Assembly (NCBI GenBank): GCA_016776905.1
Contig: JADHSM010000006.1
Span: 62,001-126,000, forward strand
DNA: 64,000 nucleotides
Direction of reading: 5' to 3'
Source of the DNA: Planctomycetota bacterium
GTDB lineage: Bacteria; Planctomycetota; UBA8108; UBA1146
In this document: piece by piece, positions 17,282 through 30,882 of the stretch
Position numbering within the stretch: the first letter of the stretch is position 1
Layout: every line of letters begins with the position of its first letter
Translations under genes and position numbers: made by a program
Notes under the pieces: generated by a model
The model's input: only the letters and a program-made list of their open reading frames with translations
Databases searched by the model: none
Told to the model about the DNA's origin: nothing

Positions 17282-18238
17282 ATGAAGCTCAATAGTCAAA
17301 AACTTGCTTTCCAAATCCTCATGCTCTTCATCGCATGTGGAAGCTTCCAAGGAGTGCTCGTCGCTCAAGATGAGAGTGGTCCTCCAAAACCTCCTCCGAC
17401 ATATATTGAGCTGACCAGCGTCAAAGTGGTAAAGGTCAAAGATGATTGGCAGTTGAGGGTTGCTGGTAAAGGGACGGATCTCCCGGCAGGAACAGTGATC
17501 GATTTTCAAATCAGATGGCGGACATTCGTTGTTTTCGATTTCAAAATCGAGTTGGACGGCTCTCGCAGAATTGACGAGAAGATTATTCTCAAGAATTTGC
17601 GGGGAGCATTGTCGGGGTGCCAGTTGCGCTCTGAAATAGTTCCCGCTTCTCAATCTCGTGATGTGCAAAGCGCGATGTCGAAGAATCCTAAGCAGTACCC
17701 CATTGAAACTGCGCCTTGGAAGCAGTCTTTCTGGCGTCAAAAGTTTGATATTGGAGATGCTAAGGCACTTGAAAAAGCCAAAGTGGTCGCCCGAGAATTC
17801 TTCCTGGTTAAAACGAAGAAGGTGCTGTCTTTGCAACGAGCATTTGAGGCCGCAAAAACAGAAGCAGCGGATGGTTCTCGTTTTCAAAAGTCAGGGAAAT
17901 TTGATTCCAAGTCGTGGCAGAAGTTCTGCGAAGCAGACATTCGTGAAGAAATCCGCAAACTCCAAAAGGACATCAAGACAAGCTCTAAAAGCCTAGACAT
18001 GATTCCGCAGACGAGAGATCTCAAATACCTCTCGGAGATCGTGAATGCTGTCGCCAAACGGTCTTATGACCGGTCAGTGAGTCTTTATAAGGATTTAGGC
18101 ATGAATCCAGAGATGGCAGATTTGAGTCCGAAGGACATCGATATCACTTGTCGATCGACGAAGTTGAGCAATCTTCAGAAAACAGTAGAGCGCCTCTTTG
18201 AAAGTCAGCAGATCGACATGTCAGAACTTTCAAAGTGA
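17282..18238 (+). CDS. Secreted hypothetical protein, paralogue B
   Basis: About 318 residues, with a signal peptide (MKLNSQKLAFQILMLFIACG onward, cleavage near VLVAQ). It aligns by eye with the preceding protein: GKGTDLPAGTVIDFQIRWR matches GKALKMPGGTKVDLLLTWR, and APWKQSFWRQKFDIG matches APWTEFHFDKEFVIG. The C-terminal half is helical and charged. I chose ATG 17282, which gives a clean signal peptide and has GGGG 5 bases upstream. An ATG at 17264 overlapping the previous stop is the alternative. Function is unknown; tandem duplication within this operon is apparent. Confidence 0.83.
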   Translation: MKLNSQKLAFQILMLFIACGSFQGVLVAQDESGPPKPPPTYIELTSVKVVKVKDDWQLRVAGKGTDLPAGTVIDFQIRWRTFVVFDFKIELDGSRRIDEKIILKNLRGALSGCQLRSEIVPASQSRDVQSAMSKNPKQYPIETAPWKQSFWRQKFDIGDAKALEKAKVVAREFFLVKTKKVLSLQRAFEAAKTEAADGSRFQKSGKFDSKSWQKFCEADIREEIRKLQKDIKTSSKSLDMIPQTRDLKYLSEIVNAVAKRSYDRSVSLYKDLGMNPEMADLSPKDIDITCRSTKLSNLQKTVERLFESQQIDMSELSK

Positions 18239-18642
18239 GTTCTGATTCGGGCTCTGAAAACTCGCAAGGTTCTGAGGCTGATTCGGATGGGACCCTTGGA
18301 TCGAGCGTAGACTCGAACTTGATCAGTGCGCGAGAAGCAGCGCAGCAAGGTGTGTTGAAGCGTGTCGGCGAGAAAGACTCCGGTTCTAGAATCTCGGCTG
18401 AACCTCTCTTTGATAATCTTTCCGCTCAGGAAAGGCCTGTCCAATCTTGGGCCCCAGGTTTGGATGAAAAACTCGATCAAGCGCATCGTTTCGATCTTAT
18501 TGGTCGCATATTCAAGCCTGTCACGAACTTTCTACGACGAGCCATGGGATCTCGGTTATCTCGGGAGGACCGGACAGATGGTGGGGATGGCGACTCTGAT
18601 CATGAAGCTCAACATGAGTCACAGAGGAAGCCTCACAGTTAG
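18235..18642 (+). CDS. Small Ser/Asp-rich hypothetical protein
   Basis: This 135-residue frame begins with GTG overlapping the stop of the previous gene by 4 bases (GTGA), which supports translational coupling. The N-terminal 25 residues are Ser, Asp and Glu rich; the middle includes GLDEKLDQAHRFDLIGRIFK; the end is polar. There is no signal peptide, membrane helix or known domain. Another plus-strand frame at 18362-18691 overlaps it, so the call rests on the start overlap and operon position. If real, it would be the last gene of the GspK-like operon. Confidence 0.5.
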   Translation: MSSDSGSENSQGSEADSDGTLGSSVDSNLISAREAAQQGVLKRVGEKDSGSRISAEPLFDNLSAQERPVQSWAPGLDEKLDQAHRFDLIGRIFKPVTNFLRRAMGSRLSREDRTDGGDGDSDHEAQHESQRKPHS

Positions 18643-18666
18643 AAGCAGAAGCCGGAAAGCTCGAAG

Positions 18667-18751
18667 TGCAGGAAGTATGAGTACGCGGTAATTATGAGTG
18701 CGCGGTAATTATGAGTGCGCGGTAATTATGAGTGCGCAGGCAGTATGAGTG
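18667..18751 (+). repeat. Five 17-bp tandem repeats containing ATG...TAA micro-frames
   Basis: CGCGGTAATTATGAGTG occurs three times exactly (18684-18734), with a degenerate copy on each side. Each junction creates ATGAGTGCGCGGTAA, a four-codon start-to-stop unit. The array lies between the convergent 135-residue gene and purD. Confidence 0.9.
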
Positions 18752-18811
18752 CTTTCTCTCTCAGCAAACAGAGCCGAGTTCTCAGTCTGCTCCGCCCCGT
18801 TGAGTCGAGTT

Positions 18812-20107
18812 CTAGTCGGTGTGTATCGGTCCAGGAACCCAGCGATATTCTCCGATGTCGCCTCTGAAAATCTTTCCTTCGAAATCGATGCGAGAGGCCC
18901 TCTCGTAGGCGAGTGTACGCGCTTCTTCGAGCGTGTCTCCAAGAGCGGTGATTCCTAGAACTCGTCCTCCTGAGACGACGACGTCGCCCGCAGAGTTCTG
19001 GGCTGTTCCGGCATGGAATACCTGAACATCCTCATTCGGTTCGGAAAAGAGATCTCCAGCGATCACCTGTCCTTTGCGGGGTGACTCTGGATAGCCTTCC
19101 GAAGCGAGAACGAGGCAGAGCGCGTGTCTCGGGTCCCAGTTGATGGACGCGGTGGAAGGCCCGTCACCGGCAGTGGCTTCGAGCAGATCCACGAGATCAC
19201 TCTTGAGCCTCAGGAGGACGGGCTGGGTTTCAGGGTCACCGAGGCGGCAATTGTACTCGAGGACCTTGGGCCCCGATTCGGTCCACATGATACCTACATA
19301 GAGAACTCCACTGTAATCGATGCCGTCTTTGACAAGGCCTTCTAGAGAAGGCTCGACGATGGTTCTGCGGACTAGATCTAGATCTTCAGCGGAGGTGAAG
19401 GTTCCTGGGCAGAATGCGCCCATACCACCGGTGTTGGGGCCTGCGTTTCCGTCTCTGAGAGGTTTATGGTCCTGCGCTGTCGGCAGTAAAAGTGCATCCG
19501 TTCCTTTGACGACCGCCAGTATTGAAACTTCTGGTCCTTGCAGGAATTCCTCGATCACAACGGTTTTGCCGCTGTCACCAAAAAGTTGTCCCGTGAGCAT
19601 ATCTGTAGCGACTTGTTGGGCGTGTTCCTGATCTTCGCAGATGATGACGCCTTTGCCGGCTGCGAGGCCGCTGGCTTTGACGACAACCTTTTCTGGGAGT
19701 TCCGCTAACGCAGCAGGAATTTCAGAGACGTCATGAACGGTCTTTGAGGCTGCGGTTGGAATGCCATGACGGTCCATGAATGCCTTGGAGTAGGCTTTTG
19801 ATCCTTCGAGTTGGGCAGCTGCCGCGCCGGGACCAAAACAGGGAATGCCCGCATCGCGTAAGTGATCCGCGAGACCATCAACGAGAGGCGCTTCTGGACC
19901 TATGACGACATGATCGACAGAAGCGTCCTTGCAACGTTGGACGAACTCTCCAAAGTTATCTTTGGAGACCGCTGGCCAACAGTCGCCTAAGCGAGCCATG
20001 CCGGGGTTACCCGGTGCCATGATGATGTGCTGAACTCTTGGAGAGCGTGCCAACTGCAATGCGATGGCGTGCTCTCTGCCTCCGGACCCGACGACGACGA
20101 TCTTCAT
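18812..20107 (-). CDS. purD: Phosphoribosylamine-glycine ligase (GAR synthetase)
   Basis: This 431-residue protein ligates glycine to 5-phosphoribosylamine with ATP, an early step of purine synthesis. [14 protein letters not shown] at the N terminus is the family signature. The ATP-grasp core includes [12 protein letters not shown] and [13 protein letters not shown], and [15 protein letters not shown] carries metal-binding residues. Length fits PurD. The reading frame opens 34 codons earlier, but the ATG at 20107 has GAGAGGG upstream and matches the family start. It is the last gene of the dxr-rseP-ubiA-purD run, 17 bases after the UbiA-like gene. Confidence 0.97.
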   Translation of the reverse strand: MKIVVVGSGGREHAIALQLARSPRVQHIIMAPGNPGMARLGDCWPAVSKDNFGEFVQRCKDASVDHVVIGPEAPLVDGLADHLRDAGIPCFGPGAAAAQLEGSKAYSKAFMDRHGIPTAASKTVHDVSEIPAALAELPEKVVVKASGLAAGKGVIICEDQEHAQQVATDMLTGQLFGDSGKTVVIEEFLQGPEVSILAVVKGTDALLLPTAQDHKPLRDGNAGPNTGGMGAFCPGTFTSAEDLDLVRRTIVEPSLEGLVKDGIDYSGVLYVGIMWTESGPKVLEYNCRLGDPETQPVLLRLKSDLVDLLEATAGDGPSTASINWDPRHALCLVLASEGYPESPRKGQVIAGDLFSEPNEDVQVFHAGTAQNSAGDVVVSGGRVLGITALGDTLEEARTLAYERASRIDFEGKIFRGDIGEYRWVPGPIHTD

Positions 20108-20124
20108 GGGTTTGCCCTCTCTGT

Positions 20125-21108
20125 TCAGGAATTCTGTGGGGGCGATTGTAAGGTGCGATCCCGAAATCCCAAACCGAAGATCGCCCAGAGAAACCAGAGG
20201 ATGAACCACAACGGAAGGCCGACGATTGAGAGTGTATCTAACGTGCTGGACTGCACTTGGTGCGGCGATTCCGTAAAGAAATGTTCACAGGCCCAGCCCC
20301 AGAGGAAGTTGAAATCAATCCATGTCATCAGGGACAGAAACAGGAAGGTCGTTCGCTGGGGAGACAGGGGAGGCGTTTTCTTGACCTGGAGCGCAAAAGA
20401 AATCAGCAATCCATGAAGGTAGAGTGCGAGAACAGTGGGAGCCAGGTCACCCTTGCCAAAGAGATAGGTATAAAGAAAAGGAAGTGTAAAGGCGACGGCC
20501 ACTCCTGCTTTGCGGATCTTCAAGGCTGTGGGGTGCGAGCGTTCCTCTTCCATGGAGAAGTGGGTGACGGCGAAAATATAGATCGTCATCGTCACGGCAT
20601 GAAGAGTTGCAAGGGAGTTCCATTCGGGGAAGGATCCTGAGCACAGAATGCTACTTGAAAAGATCAGCATTCCACGGACCAGGCCCATGCAAAGGGGCCC
20701 CAGGAAAGGGACGAACTTGAAGGCGCAATTGTAGAGAAGGATACAGCCGAGAGTCCCGGCACTGAAAAGCAGTCCCTCTCCTGCGGCTTCCCCTTTCATG
20801 AGGTAAATCCCTGCCGCCATGACCAGTGCTCCGAGAAGAGACAGAGCAATCAATCGGTCGGCTGTTTTCAGGCTGATTTCCCCGCTGACCAGAGGGCGCG
20901 GAGGTTGCAGGCCGTTTGCGGCATTCTCTCGATCCCTTTTGACGTCGAGCCGGTCATTGAGAGCCATGCCAAAGAAATATAGGCAAGCTCCCTGAACCAG
21001 CAGAAGAGAGGTCAGCGCAGGATCCCAGGGGCCTCCAGAGATCAGGGTTGCCACCAGCACGTTCATGAGGACCGTGGGCAGCAGCTTTAATCTTAGAAAA
21101 CGAGACAT
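20125..21108 (-). CDS. UbiA-family prenyltransferase
   Basis: This 327-residue membrane protein has about eight hydrophobic segments. The first Asp-rich motif is [16 protein letters not shown], the NDxxDxxxD magnesium-prenyl diphosphate site of UbiA enzymes, followed by RPLVSGEIS. The second Asp-rich motif is not obvious; an EEER stretch lies near its usual place, so the substrate may differ from quinone or haem prenylation. It starts 4 bases after the rseP stop. Its place behind dxr, which feeds isoprenoid supply, suggests an isoprenoid-derived lipid or pigment product, but the acceptor is unknown. Confidence 0.85.
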   Translation of the reverse strand: MSRFLRLKLLPTVLMNVLVATLISGGPWDPALTSLLLVQGACLYFFGMALNDRLDVKRDRENAANGLQPPRPLVSGEISLKTADRLIALSLLGALVMAAGIYLMKGEAAGEGLLFSAGTLGCILLYNCAFKFVPFLGPLCMGLVRGMLIFSSSILCSGSFPEWNSLATLHAVTMTIYIFAVTHFSMEEERSHPTALKIRKAGVAVAFTLPFLYTYLFGKGDLAPTVLALYLHGLLISFALQVKKTPPLSPQRTTFLFLSLMTWIDFNFLWGWACEHFFTESPHQVQSSTLDTLSIVGLPLWFILWFLWAIFGLGFRDRTLQSPPQNS

Positions 21109-21112
21109 GGCT

Positions 21113-23197
21113 CTAGCCTAATCGTAAGATATCGTTGTACGTGACAAAGAGTGCCATCGATATCAGCATCAAGAATGCGACGAGATGCACATAGTTCTGT
21201 ATCTGGTCCGGTACCGGTTTCCCTCGAATACCTTCTATTGCCAGAAACAAAATATGTCCTCCGTCGAGAATCGGGAATGGAAGTAGATTGAAAATTCCCA
21301 GATTGATACTGATGAGAGCGAGCAGGAACAAAAGGTTCCCAAAGCCCACGCTGGATACTTTTCTTCCCAGGTCAATGATGCCCACAGGACCGTTTAGGTT
21401 TTTCCCGTGAACGTCACCGGCGAAGAGTGCTCGAAGGGTGAGGAATATTCGTCCTCCCCATATCCATGATTGATCGATTCCTGCCGAAATAGCCTGACCG
21501 AAGGGGAGTTCTTCCCTGAATTGAAGTGCCGACATCTGTAATCCGAGTGAAGTCATGAGAGGAAGTGGGGTGACCAAAATGTCACTCTTATTCTCTGAAT
21601 ACTCATCAGAGACAGAGATGGTGATTTCACCCTCTGCGGCAGGGATCGCCGATTGGATTTGAGTCCAGTCTTCCACGTTGATTTCGTTGATACCGTGAAC
21701 GACCGATCCTGAAGGGATTTGAGCGAGACGGGCGGGGGATCCTGCCAATGTTCTTCCGATGATGGGAAGGGAACGTGTCACGAGTCCTAACTTCATGTCT
21801 TCTGGTAAACGTATCGACTGAAGAGTGCGAGGAGTCGTAGCGGTGACCCATTTCACAAGCGTTCCAGCAGGAATGATGTCATCTAGATATTCATCGAGGC
21901 CATTAAAACGATTCTCGATACTGAGGATCTGGCATCCTTCTGTCAGGCCGATGGTCTTCGCGTCTTCACTGACATTCGTCACCCAGCGTTGAGAATCTCC
22001 GACGAGGATGTCTTCAAGAATCCAACGTCGAAGATCGTTCGCGTCGATCTCTCTGCTGGTACCGTCGAGAAGACGACATGTGATACTGACATCGCGTAAT
22101 TGCGCCGCTTTTTCGATGGTATAGAGATCGAAAACTTCAACATTGACGGGATTTTCTCCGGAGATTTGCAACGAAATGATTTCGTCACCCGATTGGAATA
22201 CCGAAGAAGCGGGTTCTCTAGCAGCCACAATCGTTCGGGCACGAGCCAGAATACCTAGACTCGTTCTTGCTGCCGAATCTACCGGGGGAGGTTCGAGAGG
22301 AATAGATGCATTGAAGGGCGATCCATCACGAATGGCTTCGATATCCAAGACACCAGACGCTGTCGATTGTCGAATCCGACTCAATGAGCGAACCAACAAG
22401 TCTGCCGGGAGATCGGAAGGTATCTTCAGAACGAGTCCATCTTCAGGAACATTGAGTCTGATCGACTGAATCTGGTCACCCTCTTGAAGCCCTGCTAATT
22501 GTGACGGCGATCCTTCTGCGACGGAGGAGATGGAGTTACTGATGGAAGGATAGATACCGATGCGATAACGACCGTCCGCCGTATTCCATTCCGGCTGAAC
22601 AGCCACTTCCAGAGAACGCGTCTCTGATCCGTCGGCACCTTCACTTCTTTCGAGTCCCAGGCTGACGGGTTGTGATCCTCCTGCGAGAGCAATCGCTGTC
22701 GCAATATTAGAGTAGTCACTCCACGGCTCTCCATTGACGGTGGTGATCTTGTCACCGGTACGAATCCCGGCATGCCATGCGGGGCCTCCCGGGTCTGTTC
22801 CTCCTACTACCGGCGCCATCTGTTTCACTCCCATTGTGAAGGCGAGTGCGAACAGCGCTAATCCCGAAATCAAATTCATCGCGGCTCCGGCGACGAGAAT
22901 GAGGAGGCGTGAAGGAATCGGTTTACGATGGAATTCATCTTCTGAATCGGTGCGTTCTTCGCCGGGATCTTCACCCGCCATTTTGACGTATCCACCGAGT
23001 GGTACGAGTCCTATGACGTACTCTGTTTCTCCGTAAGTGAAGGCGAGTAAGCGGGCGCGCCAGCCAAAAATGGTCGGTTGAAAGCCGACGGCAAATGTAT
23101 GGACGCGGACACCCACGAACTTGGCGGCTAAGAAATGCCCCAGCTCATGAATGAAGATCAAAAAACCAATACCGAGGATGGCGAGAATGAGATTCAA
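21113..23197 (-). CDS. rseP: RseP-like site-2 intramembrane metalloprotease with several PDZ segments
   Basis: About 694 residues, against roughly 450 for typical RseP. The first helix holds HELGH (17-21) with zinc ligands, and the C-terminal LLPFPILDGGH (about 638-648) supplies the third ligand Asp. Between them lie the usual PDZ (GGPAWHAGIRTGDKITTVNG) and at least two or three further PDZ-like segments (SQLAGLQEGDQIQSI, SSVFQSGDEIISL, PARLAQIPSGSVVHGI). It cleaves membrane-bound regulators or signal peptides. The start is TTG at 23197, overlapping the dxr stop (TTGA) with AGGAG upstream; this gives the family's MNLILAILGIG beginning. The longer frame to 23260 is not needed. Confidence 0.95.
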   Translation of the reverse strand: MNLILAILGIGFLIFIHELGHFLAAKFVGVRVHTFAVGFQPTIFGWRARLLAFTYGETEYVIGLVPLGGYVKMAGEDPGEERTDSEDEFHRKPIPSRLLILVAGAAMNLISGLALFALAFTMGVKQMAPVVGGTDPGGPAWHAGIRTGDKITTVNGEPWSDYSNIATAIALAGGSQPVSLGLERSEGADGSETRSLEVAVQPEWNTADGRYRIGIYPSISNSISSVAEGSPSQLAGLQEGDQIQSIRLNVPEDGLVLKIPSDLPADLLVRSLSRIRQSTASGVLDIEAIRDGSPFNASIPLEPPPVDSAARTSLGILARARTIVAAREPASSVFQSGDEIISLQISGENPVNVEVFDLYTIEKAAQLRDVSITCRLLDGTSREIDANDLRRWILEDILVGDSQRWVTNVSEDAKTIGLTEGCQILSIENRFNGLDEYLDDIIPAGTLVKWVTATTPRTLQSIRLPEDMKLGLVTRSLPIIGRTLAGSPARLAQIPSGSVVHGINEINVEDWTQIQSAIPAAEGEITISVSDEYSENKSDILVTPLPLMTSLGLQMSALQFREELPFGQAISAGIDQSWIWGGRIFLTLRALFAGDVHGKNLNGPVGIIDLGRKVSSVGFGNLLFLLALISINLGIFNLLPFPILDGGHILFLAIEGIRGKPVPDQIQNYVHLVAFLMLISMALFVTYNDILRLG

Positions 23198-24342
23198 AGG
23201 ATCCAGCTCCTGATTCTTTTGCGTGTCTCTAGATCTGCCTCGAGGATGATTTCGAGGCAAGAGGCTTCCTGAGGTGAGTGTTCCTGAATGGCACGCTCAA
23301 CCAGATCATAGATCTGAAGGAAAGCCACGTCACCGGAAAGGAAGGCAGATACTGCTTCTTCGTCTGCAGCATTCAGGACTGCCCCGTAAGTTGTTCCGGG
23401 ACAATCCAAGACGGTCTGAGCCAGCCTCAAGGCTGGGAAGGTCTCATGATCCACTGTTTCAAATGAGAGTTCACCTCTCCCGACGAGATCGAGAGGGGAG
23501 AAGTTCCCCGATCTCCGTTTCCCATTATTCAAGGCGTTACGAATAGGGACTCTCATATCCGGTTCACTGAGATGAGATATTGAATTGCCGTCCTGGAACT
23601 CCACAAGGGCATGCATGACCGATTGGGGATGTACCACGACTTCGATGCCTCCTGGGGGAGTGCCAAAAAGTTCGACCGCTTCAATCAGTTCAAAGGCCTT
23701 ATTAAAAAGCGTGGCGCTGTCGACGCTGATACGAGGGCCCATCTTCCATGTGGGATGAGCCAACGCTTGATCAACAGTGACTTGTTCTAATTGTTGACGG
23801 TTCATCCCTCTAAAGGGGCCACCGGAGGCGGTGAGTAATATTCTTTGTACGCTTTGGAATGGATGATCGCCGATGCATTGTTGGATAGCATTATGCTCTG
23901 AATCGACAGGGATGATTTGAGCATCATTCTGCCGGGCTGTTTCCTTCATCAATGAACCTGCTGTGACCAACGATTCTTTATTGGCTAAAGCCAGGTCGCA
24001 GCCACTTTCAAGGGCCTTGAGGCTGTAAGTCAGGCCTGCGAAACCGGTGATGCCATTGAGGACGACGTCATATTGACCTTCTGCTAAGGCTTGGAGCAGA
24101 GACTCAGATCCTGTTTTTATCTCTGCTGGAATTGGGGTTTCTGGGTCAGGAGAGACGAGGATCACGTCCTCTGGAGAATGCTCCAAGTACTGCGAATGCA
24201 GAGACTGAAGACGTGATCCCGCTGCGATGAGTGCCGGGACGAGTTGCCCCTTCGACTCCGAGATCACTTTCAGCGCCTGATTCCCAATAGAGCCGGTGCT
24301 CCCGAGAATGGCGACCCTTCTTGAGGGACTGCGCATAGTCAT
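23194..24342 (-). CDS. dxr: 1-deoxy-D-xylulose 5-phosphate reductoisomerase
   Basis: This 382-residue enzyme makes MEP from DXP, the committed step of non-mevalonate isoprenoid synthesis. The NADPH loop is AILGSTGSIGNQAL, the metal site is PVDSEHNAIQQC, and TASGGPFRG plus HPTWKMGPRISVDSATL are family hallmarks. The ATG at 24342 and one at 24336 are both possible; AGGGG lies upstream. It heads the dxr-rseP-ubiA-purD operon, an arrangement close to the common dxr-rseP pair in bacteria. Confidence 0.97.
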   Translation of the reverse strand: MTMRSPSRRVAILGSTGSIGNQALKVISESKGQLVPALIAAGSRLQSLHSQYLEHSPEDVILVSPDPETPIPAEIKTGSESLLQALAEGQYDVVLNGITGFAGLTYSLKALESGCDLALANKESLVTAGSLMKETARQNDAQIIPVDSEHNAIQQCIGDHPFQSVQRILLTASGGPFRGMNRQQLEQVTVDQALAHPTWKMGPRISVDSATLFNKAFELIEAVELFGTPPGGIEVVVHPQSVMHALVEFQDGNSISHLSEPDMRVPIRNALNNGKRRSGNFSPLDLVGRGELSFETVDHETFPALRLAQTVLDCPGTTYGAVLNAADEEAVSAFLSGDVAFLQIYDLVERAIQEHSPQEASCLEIILEADLETRKRIRSWIL

Positions 24343-24466
24343 TCCTTTTCCCCTCTATCTTCCTTCGAAGACAGAGTAACCGAGACGGGCATAGATTGTA
24401 CGTGCTTCTTAAAGAGTGGCTTCTGAGGTCGTGGTGCCATCGATTTTGGGAACGTTTTACTCCGTC

Positions 24467-24536
24467 TTGGCGTGGACTTATAGGATGTTGGCTTGGACTC
24501 GATGGGATGTGGGCTTGAACTCATGGGATGTTGAGT
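24467..24536 (+). repeat. Three degenerate 21-22 bp tandem repeats
   Basis: The unit TTGGCTTGGACTCGATGGGATG and two variants lie in tandem in the spacer between the divergent dxr and lgt genes. A short minus-strand frame over them is probably spurious. Confidence 0.75.
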
Positions 24537-24605
24537 TCTTGATCCGCGCTTCGGACTCGGTTACCGATGGAAACTAGGTCGCATCAAAATCGCAGGGAGA
24601 CGCCA

Positions 24606-25439
24606 GTGCTTCAGGAACTCTTTAGAATACCGACACCCTTCGGTGATTTCCCCATCTTTGGATACGGGGCAATGGTTCTGTGCGGTGTGTTGGTCGGGAT
24701 TTATCTACTACGAAAAGGAGCGGTTCGCCGCGACTTGAATCCGGAAGCTGTTTCGGATCTCGCTATTTACCTCGTGCTGTTTGGTGCTGTCGGAGCGCGC
24801 ACGTGGTATTTGATCCAGTTCAGGGATCAGGTTTTCAGTGGTGGTAATTGGTGGGAAGCCTTTGCCCTCTGGAAGGGCGGCCTTGTGCTTTACGGTGCTA
24901 TTGCGGGGGGTCTTCTCGGATTTGCCTGGTTACAGCGTCGTCAGCAATTTGGGTCGACTCGTGATTTGCTCGACGTGATCGCCCCTGCATTAGCGATAGG
25001 GATCGCCTTCGGAAGAATCGGTTGTTACCTGAATGGGTGCTGTTGGGGGGGAACTTGTCCCCCAGATTTCGTCTTTGGAGTGGTTTTCCCAGCGGGCAGT
25101 CCACCCGCTTTTGCCCTCGGTGATGGTAATTTTCCGAGTCCTACCGTCCATCCGACACAACTTTATTCTGCCGCCCAAGGAATAATTCTTTGTGCCCTTT
25201 TGTGGCTGTCGGGGGGGCGTTGGAGGAGTCGGCCGGGTCGCAGCTTCGCACTCTTCCTGGCGCTCTACGCGTTGGGGCGATCTGCAATTGAGTCGATTAG
25301 GGGCGATCACGGGGTACTATCGGGGGAATTGACGGTTTCTCAGTGGGCTTCGATCGTGGCTTTTTCACTGGCGATTTACCTCTGGAAAACCGCCCCAGAG
25401 AGAACAGGTGAATCCGATACGTCCAGCGAAAATGGATAA
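24606..25439 (+). CDS. lgt: Prolipoprotein diacylglyceryl transferase
   Basis: About 277 residues with seven hydrophobic helices. It transfers diacylglycerol from phosphatidylglycerol to the lipobox Cys of prolipoproteins at the inner membrane. The signature GRIGCYLNGCCWGG is present, with HPTQLYSA and a C-terminal SIRGDHG segment. I chose GTG 24606, which has GGGAG 6 bases upstream and begins at the family-like LQELFRIPTPFGDFP. The ATG at 24567 adds 13 residues but lacks a ribosome site. It stands alone upstream of the rRNA operon. Confidence 0.96.
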   Translation: MLQELFRIPTPFGDFPIFGYGAMVLCGVLVGIYLLRKGAVRRDLNPEAVSDLAIYLVLFGAVGARTWYLIQFRDQVFSGGNWWEAFALWKGGLVLYGAIAGGLLGFAWLQRRQQFGSTRDLLDVIAPALAIGIAFGRIGCYLNGCCWGGTCPPDFVFGVVFPAGSPPAFALGDGNFPSPTVHPTQLYSAAQGIILCALLWLSGGRWRSRPGRSFALFLALYALGRSAIESIRGDHGVLSGELTVSQWASIVAFSLAIYLWKTAPERTGESDTSSENG

Positions 25440-25496
25440 TTTCCCAAATCGGGAATTGCATTGGGTTTATATTTACTGAAAAATCTTAAATCAGTG

Positions 25497-25524
25497 TTGA
25501 CGGACCGGAATGAGTCTGTAGTAT
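25497..25524 (+). promoter_or_regulatory. Probable rRNA operon promoter
   Basis: TTGACG at 25497-25502 and TAGTAT at 25519-25524 are 16 bases apart. A very AT-rich stretch (about 25461-25495) directly upstream resembles an UP element, as at strong rRNA promoters. Confidence 0.6.
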
Positions 25525-25640
25525 TCCGGTCTGCTTGTTGTTCAACACTTGCGGGTTTCCCTTGGCATGTCGCCCACGGAGGCGGTTCGGTAAAACGACC
25601 CGTCGCTAGGTGCTGTCGACCCCGCGTGAATGACGAGACT

Positions 25641-25652
25641 GTTCTTTGAAAA
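25641..25652 (+). promoter_or_regulatory. boxA-like antitermination site before 16S
   Basis: GTTCTTTGAAAA closely matches the TGTTCTTTGAAAA boxA of rRNA leaders bound by NusB-S10. The same sequence recurs at 27739-27750 before 23S. Confidence 0.65.
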
Positions 25653-25840
25653 TTTGGGCCCGTGACGCAAAGAAGGTCTGCGTTACCCTCCCCGGGGTAA
25701 CGTTAATGACCTGAACTTTGTAAGTTCGGTGAATTTCAAAATTTGACTAGATTGAGATTCTGGCATCACGCCCATTGCTTCTTGTCGCCTTGTGCGGTGG
25801 GAGGTCGGGTTAGTGTTGTCGGAAAAAAATTGCCAAAATT

Positions 25841-27381
<1,541 letters not shown>

Positions 27382-27509
27382 GATAACTTGGACCGTTGTG
27401 ATGGGTGACCATCCTGCGGAACTACTTGGGGACTTTCTTATACGTTGCGGGCCTTTTTTGAGATCCGGTGACCTAATTGGTTTACCGATTTCTTCATATA
27501 GTATCCCAG

Positions 27510-27583
27510 GGGCTTATAGCTCAGCTGGTTAGAGCGCGTCCCTGATAAGGACGAGGTCGGTGGTTCGAGTCCACCTAAGCCCA
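27510..27583 (+). tRNA. tRNA-Ile (GAT)
   Basis: A 74-nt cloverleaf: the acceptor GGGCTTA pairs with TAAGCCC, the anticodon loop is CTGATAA, the T arm is GGTTCGAGTCC, and the discriminator is A. CCA is not encoded. It lies in the 16S-23S spacer as in many bacteria. Confidence 0.97.
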
Positions 27584-27659
27584 TTCGCTAACTTTTTGAA
27601 GATTTCGGTTTCCTGACGGCCTTTGAGCCTGAAGGAGCTAATTCGTTACCTGTTTGTGC

Positions 27660-27732
27660 GGGGATGTAGCTCAGCTGGGAGAGCACCTGCTTTGCAAGCA
27701 GGGGGTCAGGGGTTCGATCCCCCTCATCTCCA
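27660..27732 (+). tRNA. tRNA-Ala (TGC)
   Basis: A 73-nt cloverleaf: the acceptor GGGGATG pairs with CATCTCC including one G-T pair, the anticodon loop is TTTGCAA, the T arm is GGTTCGATCC, and the discriminator is A. CCA is not encoded. It is the second spacer tRNA of the rRNA operon. Confidence 0.97.
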
Positions 27733-27737
27733 TTTCT

Positions 27738-27750
27738 CGTTCTTTGAAAA
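27738..27750 (+). promoter_or_regulatory. boxA-like site before 23S
   Basis: CGTTCTTTGAAAA directly follows tRNA-Ala and repeats the site in the 16S leader, matching the usual second antitermination site of rRNA operons. Confidence 0.6.
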
Positions 27751-27931
27751 TTCGGTGGTTGGTCAAATTTGTTAATGAAGAAAAAGGTGAGCAATTATAT
27801 TGCTCTGCAATTTTGTTAAATTCGAGAGCGCATGAAACTCTAGACGACCCGATTTGTTTGTAGTCCAGAAGCGGGCCCAACTGGTTTTGTTACCAGGGAT
27901 GTTCGTAGACGGCGTGCAGGCGAGAAATAGT

Positions 27932-30882
<2,951 letters not shown>

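Larger units (their letters stand above)
25440..25840 (+). other. rRNA operon leader region (401 bp)
   Basis: The spacer holds a probable promoter (25497-25524), a boxA-like site (25641-25650) and a perfect hairpin, CGTTACCC/GGGTAACG at 25681-25702. A second TTGACT hexamer at 25743-25748 lacks a convincing -10 partner. No protein gene is evident. Confidence 0.7.

Noticed and set aside
18362-18691. 109-codon plus frame overlapping the small acidic protein
   Set aside because: No start overlap or ribosome site supports it; the GTGA overlap favours the 18235 frame.
24339-24524. 61-codon minus-strand frame upstream of dxr
   Set aside because: It lies over degenerate tandem repeats and has Lys/Pro/Ser-rich low complexity and no ribosome site.
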